Shown here: in pieces, positions 12,101 through 24,100 of the stretch
Position numbering within the stretch: position 1 is the first letter of the stretch
How the letters are laid out: each line of letters begins with the position of its first letter
Assembly (NCBI RefSeq): GCF_905475465.1
Contig: NC_062251.1
Location: forward strand, 5,449,001-5,513,000
Length of the DNA stretch: 64,000 nucleotides
Direction: 5' to 3'
Source of the DNA: Pieris napi
Taxonomy: Eukaryota > Arthropoda > Insecta > Lepidoptera > Pieridae
The notes under the pieces: model-generated
Database searches by the model: none
Told to the model about the DNA's origin: nothing
Seen by the model: the letters and a program-made list of their open reading frames with translations, nothing else
Made by a program: the position numbers and the translations under genes

Positions 12101-15100
12101 AAAGATTCTTAGATTAGAGATTCCTGGGCCGTGGGGTTCAAGTGCACAGGCGCTAATAAAAAATAAAGTGGTTTTTTAATTTGTATTTTTTATATCCATG
12201 ATTTACTACCGTACGAAAGACATGGCAATAATACACGTGTCTAAGACTGTCTTCTTTAAGTATATCTCAACAGCAGTGTTGGCCTGGTGACTTCACCGTG
12301 CGACTCTCATCCCTGAAGTCGTAGGTTGGAATTGGCGCACAGCTGGGGTTATAACCTCTGAGAGTCGCACGCTCGACCCAAGCCAACCCTGTTCTAAAGC
12401 TTATTATAAAATTCAAAAGCTTATTATAAAATTCAGAAGCTTTTTATAAAATTCAAAAGCTTATTATAAAATTCAAAAGCTTATTATAAAATAAAAAAGC
12501 TTATTATAAAATTCAAAAGCTTATTATAAAATTCAAAAGCTTATTATAAAATAAAAAAGCTTATTATAAAATTCAAAAGCTTATTATAGAATTCAAAAGC
12601 TTATTATAAAATTCAAAAGCTTATTATGAAATAAAAAAGCTTGTTATAAAATTCAAAAGCTTATTATAAAATTCAAAAGCTTATTATAAATTTAAAAGCT
12701 TATTATAAAATAAAAAAGCTTATTATAAAATTCAAAAGCTTATTATAAAATTCAAAAGCTTATTATAAAATTCCAAATTCACTCCTGTATTTATTATAAA
12801 CGATATATTAAATTATCATAAAAATAATTTGATTCCAGGATTAAAATGCGACCTCGCATCAGCATACAAAGAATCAGAATTGATCCGACAGCGAAGTCGG
12901 TCGTTGGAGGAAGAACTTGGTGCAGCCAGGAGCTGTTCCGCAGACCTCGCCGACCAGCTTAGCAGACGAAATGGTATGTGAATGATGATGATTAATTATC
13001 CATTAATTAGAAGCATCCAATTACTTTCTGTATTCTATTTGTTGTAGGATAAATATAATTATTATTGCTCAAATAAAATCAAAACCAAAGCAATGCAAGC
13101 AATCCTCTGGTGTCTTATTAGCGACTGAATTTAATGGCGTGAATCTCTATATAATGTTGGAGAAAAGACTGAATTCCTTTTTTTCTATATAACCAAATTA
13201 TGGTTATTGAAGTGAAACTTCTTTATCGGGGTTGGAAAAAAATTTAGTGTAACATTTTTTCGTTACGCGCCCTGTTGCTTTTTGAAGTCAAACTTCTTTA
13301 TCGGTGTTGGAATGAAAGTTCTTTATCGACGTATGGGAGAAATTTTGTAGCAAATCGTCACGTTTTTCGGTTACGCGCCATGTTGCTTTTTGAAGTCAAA
13401 CTTCTTTATCGGCGTTAGAATGAATTTTTTATCGACGTATGGGAGAAATTTTGTAGCAAATCGTCACGTTTTTCGGTTACGCGCCATCTTTTTCTTGTCC
13501 CTACCACGGTTGATCCGAAGAGATTCGAATCCATTAATAACAAAAATATATAATAACGATAACAATGATAGTAATAATTGTATTACAATTAATGAAATTC
13601 TGTAATAATCTTAGTAGTAAGGTAAAATGAAATAATTGTATTTATATTCATGTCTATGATAATAAAAGCCTTTTGTTAAACTTTATTTAACCAATTTCGT
13701 TAAGTTGCATATAGTAGATAATTTTTCGAAAAATAAGGTCATACAGAAGTTTCACTTCTTACGTGTGTACACCTAGTACACGCACACATTTTTTTTTTTA
13801 AAAAAACTCCACTGATTTTCAGTGGACCACAATTTTAATCAACAGGTAGGATGTAAATACCCACAAAAACTGTTTTTGATCATTGCTGAGGTAAGAGGGT
13901 AGACAGTGAAATTTTTTGTCTACCTTCTTCAAACCGCGATGTCGCAGTAGCGGCATCTAGTATGTGGCTACAATCGTACGTTACCTTGGCTGCTGGTGGG
14001 ACCTTCGAGCCAGTCAGTGGTTAGACTGGTCGAGGATCCTTCCGTTAGGTTGGAAGAGCAGCATCTTCCTTCCTTCATATAACCAGCATAATAACTTGTC
14101 ATTTTCAGATGAAGCAATAAGAGCAATACGTGCAGAGTTAGAAGACTCAAATACAAGATGCGCGGAATTAGAATCGAGAGTGGAGTTGTTAGAGCGAGAC
14201 AAAGCGAGGCTAGAGCAGGAGAAACTCATACAGGAACAGAAGGCGCAAGAGGTACTTTTTAGTCATATAGTATGTTTGTTTAAGCATGTTCAAGTTTATA
14301 AAACACTGTTCGAAGCTAAAAGAATATTTGTGTGTGAACCTACGGAAGCACTGAAGTTCGGCGAGTGGTGTGGTCAGTGACCTCAGGTGAATGACTGCGA
14401 CATTGGAACACCACCTCGCCCCTTCCCATCTCCCCGTTAAACCACTATTTAATTCGAAATAGTCTGTCAGCTGTCTGTACTACGTATTTGAACTTCCTTG
14501 GGTTGAAGGGCCGTGACAACTAGGGCTGTTTTGGCGCAGATCAGTAGGAAAATGGATATTTATCGGCTTTTAAAACTAAATGATATATTTTTTTCTGGGA
14601 AATGTTATGTTAAAACTAACATTTTAGAACAAAATTCAAATTCAAATTCAAAAATCATTTAATCATGTAGGTAACACATTGTACACTTATGACGTCTTGT
14701 CAGTAAAGAAATACATATTAATGCTTCTAATTTTACATTTAGTAGAACCTATTGGATACAAGGGACAGTAAATGGTCCATCTAGGATAAATCGCACTATA
14801 TTTATTTGCAAGTTGTGTTGGCCTAGTGATCACAGCGTGCGTGCTTTTATCCCTGAGGATGTCGAAGGTCTCTCCCGGTCATCTATTGGTCCATGGCCGG
14901 ATATTGAATCTATGACCTCAGGGATGAGAGTCGCACGCTGAGGGCACTGGGCCATCACTGCTCAAGTAATATATACTAGCTATACAATGATACCTCTCAT
15001 TCTTCTGAAAGAAAATAAAAAAACCAGACGCTACTTCTGGTCTTGGCCTGAGACTTCTGTATAATTTAACTTGATAATTACTTTATTAAAATGGCGTATT

Positions 15101-18100
15101 TATGATTCCAGGCTCTATCAGCAGCAGAGGCGAATATATCAAAATGGCGATCCGCTCACGAAGCCGCTCGATCACAAGCGGCCGCGAGAGCGGAGAGAAT
15201 TCTCGCGGATTGCGAGTGGAAGATGAGGGAGTTGGAGAAGAGAGCTAGAGATGCTGAGAGGGAGAAGAAAGAGGTGAGGTGTTTTAGCATTTTAAAGTTT
15301 GTTGTTTGAAACAAAATTGATAATTGAAGTAAGTAATTAGAAGTAACAGTCTAATAGGAATACCGATTTCAAAAGTAAATCACAAAGTCAAAATATAATC
15401 CCATTCTGGAATGGGAAATTCTTGGAAACAACAATCGTTCCAAAACTGAGCGTTTTTAAGGAACCACATAATATTCCAATCGGTACTTAAGGCCCGTCAA
15501 GAAAAGGGCCACCTCCCACCTCCTGAAAGCCGGCAACGCACTCGCTAGGGCAGATTGAGAATCTATAGACGGTACACTTAACATCCGATACCTCCAGCCC
15601 GTGTAATTTGTTTTTTAACCCTAATTCACTAATATCTATAGCTATGTATTAACTTGACACTCTGTTTCTTTATTGAGCTCTGCCCTCCCCCCATTTCTAT
15701 AAAAAAGGGTGCGTGTACTTATGTACGCGCGTAAGAAGTTATACTTCTTTGGCATTATTAAAAATAGTTTTTGATTGCATGCAAATAATTAATAAAATAA
15801 AATAAAAATAAAATAAAAAGCCTTTATTGTTGTTAACAAGTTTTACACAGAGTGGTTTCGTGTGCCTAAAATTACTTATGACTACTATCTAAAAAACACA
15901 TTTTGACTATTAACTAGAGTTTAACTAATATACTAAAAAATTTAATATTTATTGACTATCGGCAAACGGTAGTTCGGATACAACTTGTCTTCCGACAAAG
16001 GCCTCCTCTAAAGCTCTCCAGTCTTTTCTCATTTTTGCGGTGCGAGTCCATGTTGAACCCGCTATTTTCTGAACGTCATCCTCCCATCTCTTAGCCTGTC
16101 TTCCTCTATGTCTCTTTCCGTCTAAAGGGTACCATTCTGTGATAAGTTTTGTCCATTTTTCTTGCTTTTCTCTCATCATATGCCCTGTCCACCTCCATTT
16201 CAGCTGTTTGTATGTTGTGTATGCATTCTTAAACTTGGTTTTACTTTTGATGTCTATTAATTTTTCTCGGTCTTTTCTTTTGACACCTAATGTACTTCTT
16301 TCTATGCTGTTTTGGCAAACTTTAATTTTATTTGCTAGATGTTCTGTCAATGCCCAAGTTTGACACCCGTATAGTAAACATGGTAGAATGCACATATTAA
16401 ATACCTTCCTCTTTTCTTTCCTAGGCATATCTTTGTTCTTCATCACTTCACTGAGTGACCAATATCTTTTCCAAGTATTGGTAACTCTTCTTTCAATCTC
16501 TTTTTCCATGCAGCCTTCAGTAGATATTAGCTGTCCTAAGTATACATATTCTTGTACGTACTCTATTTGCTCATTGTTTACTTTTATCGTGTCTGTTTGT
16601 GATGAGTTTGTCATGATTTTTGTTTTATTTAAATTCATCGATAGTCCAGCTTTGTCACTTACATCTGCTAGTTGTTGCAGCATCATTTCTAGTGATCTTG
16701 AATTTTCCGAGAATATTATTAAGTCGTCTGCAAAGCGTAGGTGGCTCAAGTTTTCACCGTTTATGTTTAGTCCCTCATTTGTCCAGTCTAGGTTCCTAAA
16801 TATTATTTCCAAAACGGCAGAAAATAATTTGGGTGAGATAGGGTCTCCTTGGCGTACACCTCTCATGATAGGGAATTCTTCGCCTATAGTTTGTAACTTA
16901 ACTTGCGCAGTACTCTTGGTGTATACATTACGAAGTAATCGTATGTATTTTGTTTGTACACCCTGTATTTTTAGTGCATCCCAGATATATCCGTGTTCTA
17001 GTGTGTCGAATGCTTTATTGAAATCGACAAACCCTAGGTAGTAGCTTTTGTTGTATTCTTTATATTTTTGTAATATTTGTCTAAGGGTGTGTATATGATC
17101 TATGGTTGAAAAATTTCGACGGAATCCAGCTTGTTCTTTGGGCTGATTCTCTTCAAGAATATTTGTAATCCTCAATAGTATAATTTTAGAAAATACCTTA
17201 TAAATATTAGACATTAAGCTTATGGGCCTGTAATTTGATATATCTCCTTTGTCACCTTTTTTGTGTAGTAATATAATTGTAGATTTAGTCCAATCCTCTG
17301 GAATATTTTCCGTTTTAATAATTTCGTTAAATATATTTGTAAGCATTGGACCAATTACTGGTGATGTAATTTTCAGTATTTCATTTGTTATGAGGTCTGA
17401 TCCTGGAGCTTTATCATTCTTTTGTGTACTAATTGCTTTTATGGTTTCTTCGTTTAGTATTTCAGGTATTTCCTCTTCATCGGTAGATGCATCATATTCT
17501 CTTACCACTTGTCCCAACTTTTGACTATGATATAAATTTCGATAAAATTCTGTAGCAGCTTTTAGTATCTCGGGTCTCTTCTCTGTAATTTTACCATCCT
17601 TCTTTTTTATATTTAGTATCCAATCCTTTTTTCGATTTAGTTCTTTCAGTGCCTTTTTTATTCCTCCGGTTTTTTCTATATAATTCTTCATAGTATTAGA
17701 TCGTTTCGTTTTTCTTTCGTTCCGTAGTTCTTTGCTTATACTTTTGCTTATTTCTGCGATTTTTCGACGGTTGTCTTTAGTTTTCTTTTCTTGTAGTAGT
17801 TCCTTACGTTTCAGTAGTAGTTGTTTACTTTTGAGTGAGACTTTCTTCTTGCTGTTTGTGTTTACTTTTCCAGGTATAGTTTTTAGTTGGTTTAGTAGTT
17901 TGTTGTATTTTTCTTGTATTGATACGCCTTCTTTACTGTCCATTGATATTTGTAAATTATTAAGTAGGACTTCTGGTTCGCCTTTGTATTGAATAACTGC
18001 GTATTTATTATAAAATCGTCTTGTTTTCTTAGGGCGTATCCCTGTCAGTGTAGCTCGAACCATTCTATGGTCTGTATTAAAATTTAAGTTATGTATGACC

Positions 18101-21100
18101 GACACATCTTTAAATATTTTTCTATTGTTAGTCATAATAAAGTCGATTTCGTTCTTATAAAGGCCGTTCGGTGAGATCCATGTCCATTTATTTCTTAATT
18201 TCTTTTTATAAAAGCTATTTAGGATACTTAGTCTGTTTTGTAATGAAAAATTGACTAACCTTGTTCCATTTTTGCTTCTAGTTCCAAACCCGTAGCTTCC
18301 TATACTAAGTTCTTCTCCGATATTTTGTGTACCGATTTGGCCATTAAAATCTCCCATTATTATGACGTTTTTATATGCAGTTTCAATTGTATTTTGGAGG
18401 TCTTCGTAAAATTTCTCGATTTTTGTTATGTCTTCCTTTTTGATAGATTCCGTCGGTGAATACGCCTGGATAATGGACCAATCTTCTTCTTTTTCTATAT
18501 TAAGTTTAATGTTGAGAATTGCGATACGTTCAGTTATTCCCCTTATTTCTTCTATTTTGTTTATAAGATGTCTTTTAATCATGAATCCTATTCCATACAT
18601 ACCCGGCGTCTCTCCTTTATGATATAATATATACTTTCCATGGTCTTCTATATGTTCTCCAAATCTTCTCATTTCGCTGATCCCTATAATATCCCATTTT
18701 ATTTCTTGTATAGCTAGTTCAAGTTCTTCAAGTTTTTCGGGTGTTCTAAGAGATCGACAGTTGATGGTTGCTATTTGAATATCATTCGTTTTCTTTTTAG
18801 TGTGAGTATTGACGTTGACGTTATTTTTAACCTTTAGAGGGTCGTGGTCATTTTCCCCCACGATGACCAGTCGGCTTGGGGGAGCGTGGTGTTTTGTACT
18901 TGTGTTGTTTATATTATAGGTATGTCGTGTTTTCCGTTTACCGATATTCAATTGTTATTGCTTATTATCTAATGAGTTTGAGGGGAGGGAATTGCTTCTA
19001 GTTCGCATTAAATCAAAAGCATTTAATCTGTTGGCGTTCGATGGCATGAAGGTTTGTTGTTTCCTTGGTTGATTATTGTTTTCTGGTGATGTTGATGTTT
19101 CTCTTCTCCGTTTTCCATTGCTTGTATTGCTTTTTCCTTTTATTATTATTTTATCGAATTTTAAGTATGCGATATTTCCTTTCTTTCTCTCCTCTATAAG
19201 TTGTGGCTGCAGTGTTTTCCTTTTCTCCAGCACTTCCTTAGTATAATCTTCTGAAATGTATACATCTTTAAGATTTTTCTTCATTTTCATTATTTCGTTC
19301 TTTTTCCATTCATTCACGAAAGATACCAAGGTAGGTCTTGACTTATCACCTGCTTTTCCAATGCGATAGATGTTATTCACATCGTGATCTTCAATATTTA
19401 TGCTTAAGTCGGTTTTAAGAACTTTTTTCACTTTTTGTAGTAGTTCTAGGTTAGAGTTTTCGTCCTCTTTTATACCAAAAACTATTAAATTATTTTGTTT
19501 CTTAGCTCTTTTTAAGGTTTCCAGGTCTTTCTCGACGTTTTCTAATTTTGTTTTTAGGATTTTATTTTCTGCTATGATAGGTTGTAACTTTTCATCCATT
19601 CTCTCCATTATTTTGTTAGTTATAGAAGTTTGTAGCTCCGTGGTTTGTTTTTGCATTTCATTTTTCACTTTGTCAAATAAAAGTTGAAATTGAACATCCA
19701 TTTTGTGTTGTTAAAAAAATTATAGTATAGGAAATATAAAGAATTCCGAAATTGCACAGTAACAAATGCTCCTTCAATAATGTGACAGTACAAATGTCAC
19801 TGCAATAAATGCTCTTTACAGTAATTTCTACGTATTTACCTCGAACTTTATTTGGTATTATGTTTAAGCAACACGGTCGTAGATACAAAATAACCACGTA
19901 GAAAGTTAAGCAAATTTTTCTTTCTCACTTCACTTGCATATATTTTATTGTTCACGTTTTTTTTTTTTAGTCACCAACACAATAACACTTTTGAAAAGTA
20001 GATTTTTTGTATTTATTCCGTTGTCCACAAAGTAACTATCTTTTCCAGGGATAGATATTCCGCTGATATTGTTTAATTATTACTTTTTATAGTATATTTT
20101 TACCATTAACTATATTTAATTGATTTTTTTTTGTGGACTCGATGCAAACGTTACGACTACCCTATTTTTATGCAAATAATTAATTACGATTAAATAATCA
20201 AAGACTGGAAAAGGAGTCATTATAGTCAATAAAGTTCAGTTTACATTTGAAAAATTAAATAAATAAATATTTATTATTATTATATTTATTATTATTTTCT
20301 AATATTAATTAGTATTGATTTAAATATTCAATTTAAATCACTTCTGATTCAGACGCACATATAAAATTTCCCACTTGTATAATGAAAACAAAATGAAAAC
20401 ACATGTTTTGAATGTAGAAACTCAAAGCATGTGGATAAATATTATAAATATAACACAGTGAACAGAGGCGGCGTGCAAGCCAACATGCGCCACTAACTTC
20501 ATTCTGTTAATTTTGTGTTACGGTGCGCGCGCATCGTAAAATTTCACTCTCATGAATTTTTAATAACGCGCCTAAAGAAGTATAACTTCAATTAGTGGGC
20601 AACTTCATTCTGTTAATTTTGTGTCACGGTGCGCGCGGATCTTAAAATTTCACTCTCATCCATTTTTCATAACGCGCCTAAAGAAGTATAACTTCAATTA
20701 GTGGGCAACTTCATTCTGTTAATTTTGTGTCACGGTGCGCGCGCATCGTAACACTCTCATAAATTTTTCATAACGCGCCTAAAGAAGTATAACTTCAAAA
20801 AGTTGCATTAATAAAGCGAGACCTTATGGAGTCATTTTAATTGTGATTTTCAGTTATCAGAAACAGTGGATCAACTAAAATCATCTCCACCAACTCCATC
20901 TCACATTGCCGAGCTCCAGCAGCTACGGGGTCTTCTATCGGAGCAGCAACGTTCAGTACAGTCTTTGACGCTTCAACTGCAGATGGTTGAGACGAGGGAA
21001 GAAAGTCTGAAACTGGAGGTCCATAGGCTGAAGGATCTGCTGGAGAAGGAGGCGAGGATTATGCATGATAAGGAGGAACAGCATTTGTTGGTGAGTTAAA

Positions 21101-24100
21101 AATTCGTGGTATGCTAAGAGGTGGTAAAAAATCATTTAATTAAAGAATGAAGAGCGTAAAAAAAATTACGTCTTCATAACATTCACATCAGGTGAGCCAG
21201 CTACCCGTTTGCCCCCCTGTTCTATAAAAAAGGCCGGCAGCGCACTCCCCAAGCCCTCTGGCAGAGTAACGATCTATAGATGGTGGTATAACTTAACTCT
21301 GGGTAGTTTGCCCCATGTTCTATTAAAGAAAGCCCGACAACACACTCTCGAAACCTTGTGGCAGTGTAAGGGGCTACAGACGGTGGCATCACTTAAGATC
21401 AGATGAGCCTCCTGTCCGTTTGCCCCATATTCAATTTAAAAAAGGCCGGCAACACTCTTAAAACCTTGTGGCAGAGTGAGGGTCCATAGACGGTGGTGGT
21501 ATCATTTAACATCAGGTGAGCCTCCTGGGCGTTTGCCGCCTGTTCATTAAAAAAAGGGCCGGCAACGCACTCGCCAGCGTGGCATTGACAGGGTCTATAG
21601 ACGGTTGTGGTATCATTTAACATCAGGTGAGCCTCCTGGGCGTTTGCCGCCTGTTTATTAAAAAAAGGGCTGGCAACGCACTCGCCAGCGTGGCATTGAC
21701 AGGGTCTATAGACGGTTGTGGTATCATTTAACATCAGGTGAGCCTCCTGGGCGTTTGCCGCCTGTTCATTAAAAAAAGGGCCGGCAACGCACTCGCCATC
21801 GTGGCATTGACAGGGTCTATAGACGGTGGTATCATTTAACATCAGGTGAGCCTCCTGTCTTTTTGCCGCCTGTTCATTAAAAAAAGGCCAGCAACGCACT
21901 CCCGAAGCCTACTGGCAGAGTGAGGGTCTATAGACGGTGGTATCATTTAACATCAGATAAGCCTCCTGGCCGTTTTCCCCCAGTTCTATATAAATAGGCC
22001 GGCAAGTTTATGTATCCCCAAATATTGACACTAAGTAATTTCCTTAGGCCATAGATAGACTCAACCACCAACATTCAGAACACATAAGCACAATCAAATC
22101 CGAGCATTCAGAAGCCATGTCTAGTGCTGCAAGTGCCCGTGCAACCCTGGAGAGAGCACACGCAGAGAAGACCAGAACAACTCTTGCCAACTTGAGGATA
22201 GAAACGGAAAGAGATACGAAGAATGCTGAGAGGAAGTTGCGGGAGGTCACTACTAGGGTAAGATGGCTTCAGACTATGTGTATGATGAAGTGTTTTTTGA
22301 ATTTATACTTCTTTAGGCGCGTTATGAAAAATTCATGAGAGTGAAATTTTGTGATGCGCGCACCGTGACACAAAATTAACAGAATGAAGTTGCCCATGGA
22401 AGATGCTACGGCATTGGACATAATTTAAAAACAACATTCGAATAATAATAGAATTTACGTTACACTTAATGTAAGAGAATAATAATAAATATTTATTTAT
22501 TTAATTTTTCAAATGTAAACTGAACTTTATTGACTATAATGACTCCTTTTCCAGTCTTTGATTATTTAATTGTAATTAATTATTTGCTTGCAATCAAAAA
22601 CTATTTTTAATAATGCCAAAGAAGTATAACTTCTTACGCGCGTACATAAGTACACGCACCCTTTTTTTATTTATTGAGTGTCAGGATGGTCCGAAATAAC
22701 GGCAATTTTTATTTACGAAATTGCTCTGACGCTAGTGACTGTGTCACTAGACTACCGGCCCCGGTGGGGGACGCCAAACCCAGCCGACCTAGTTTAAATA
22801 AAGTACCCTTTTAGGACCCTGCAGTTAACGGCACGGCCACAGATCTGAAGATCTGAAACTACAGGTGTTTTGTAAAACATGTCAAAAACAACATTTAAAT
22901 ATGCGAGCGGGGGCCTCATAGCCTAGCGGTCTTATTAAGTGGCAGCTAGGTGAGGGGTACCGGGTTCGATTCCCGGTTCGAGGGCAAGTTTTAATTTAAT
23001 TTAAATTTGTTCTCGGCCTTTGGGAGGGTTGTGCGGTACCGGGCGAGTGCCTAAACCGTACATGGAGGACACGGTCGAATTTCTAAAGACAAGCACGAAT
23101 TATAAAAAAATCCTATACTTGACGCTGGCTAATGCACAAATCGTGCCAGTGCCATTAAAAAAAAAAGATCCAAACCGTTAACTTTATAGTAAGCCTTTTT
23201 ACACAGCTTTTCTTTGATACATTTCTTAAATTTATTAAGCAGAGATAAAAGAGCCTCTAGGATTTTATTAAAGAAGAGTATCCCTTTTCCCAAAAAAGAA
23301 TTACTAACTTTAGATAGAACATACGAAATTCCAGTTTGAAAATCTGAAAGAAGTATTAGCGGCGAAGGAGGCACAATTCGAGCGAGCGATCGCCGAAGCG
23401 AACAGCAAAGCAGACTGGGACATTCTGCAATTGAGACATCTTCTGGACAAAGCAGATATCAACTACGCGAATAATGTGGAGATGATGAACGAGAGATTCG
23501 AAAAGGAGAAAGGTAAGGTGTAGCTGCCATTCCAGGTAACCTTACGAGCTGCCACGGATTTAGAGCACAGAAAAGAGGGAGAGGGTGACAATAGAGAAAA
23601 AGAGAAAGAGAATCTATACTTGGTATCACAATAAATATAAAAAACACGTCGGGTTGCACTCCGGGAGTGCCGGCAGAAGTGAAAACTTGAATATTAACCT
23701 TGTGCATTTTTGATATTTTGGAATGGTTAGGGAATAATTTTGCACGAATTGCTTTAATTATCAGTATAAAAGTACTATCATTTATGTGGTAGAATATAAT
23801 ATTTATTTATTGCGCTATCTTACACAAACATGACAATTTTTGTTATATTTAAATACGCTGCGCCAGCTGTCTGCTCTCCATCCGTCTTACGAATTTTCGA
23901 TCAAATCACGAGTCCTGACGCGAGTTTAACATTTTTTACCCATTCCAAAAAAAGTGTAAAACGCCGCTATCGAATTTTTCATTTCAAAAACTGCGTGCGT
24001 ACAAAGTACACATGTCAGAAGTGAAACATCTTCGTAAATTAATTATAACTAAGGTACTAAAAGCACCAATAGATGATCATGTTCCAGTTTATGATCACTC

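Larger units (their letters stand above)
15794..20169 (-). mobile_element. Full-length RTE-like LINE with exact 15-bp target-site duplication
   Basis: Flanked by ATGCAAATAATTAAT at 15779-15793 and 20170-20184. The 3' end (left) is a (TTTTA)n-type tail, as in RTE-related LINEs. It has two ORFs and a 5' UTR of about 470 nt. It sits antisense in intron 5 of the coiled-coil gene, inside a hook-ended repeat. Confidence 0.85.
15705..20797 (-). mobile_element. Hook-ended non-autonomous element (long subfamily), split by the LINE
   Basis: Left part 15705-15793 is the terminal segment (GTGCGTGTACTTATGTACGC then hook GAAGTTATACTTC at 15735). Right part 20185-20797 has three tandem heads, with hooks GAAGTATAACTTC at 20578, 20683 and 20784. 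Removing the LINE and one duplication restores a sequence parallel to the copy at 24807-25482. Confidence 0.75.

Noticed and set aside
12394..12774. CRISPR-like array
   Set aside because: 20-bp units are directly adjacent with no spacers, in a eukaryotic intron; it is a minisatellite.
13964..14380. 138-codon frame
   Set aside because: It reads in frame through exon 4 of the coiled-coil gene (14109-14251), but the parts outside that exon are intron on both sides.
16388..17041. 217-codon plus-strand frame
   Set aside because: Antisense shadow of the LINE reverse-transcriptase frame.
21399..21899. 166-codon minus-strand frame
   Set aside because: It repeats the same 40 or so residues (EQAANAQEAHLMLNDTT) because it lies in a tandem array.
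22915..22985. tRNA gene candidate
   Set aside because: A and B boxes are present, but the sequence has a SINE body and near-identical copies at 52333 and 58524; it does not fold as a clean cloverleaf.
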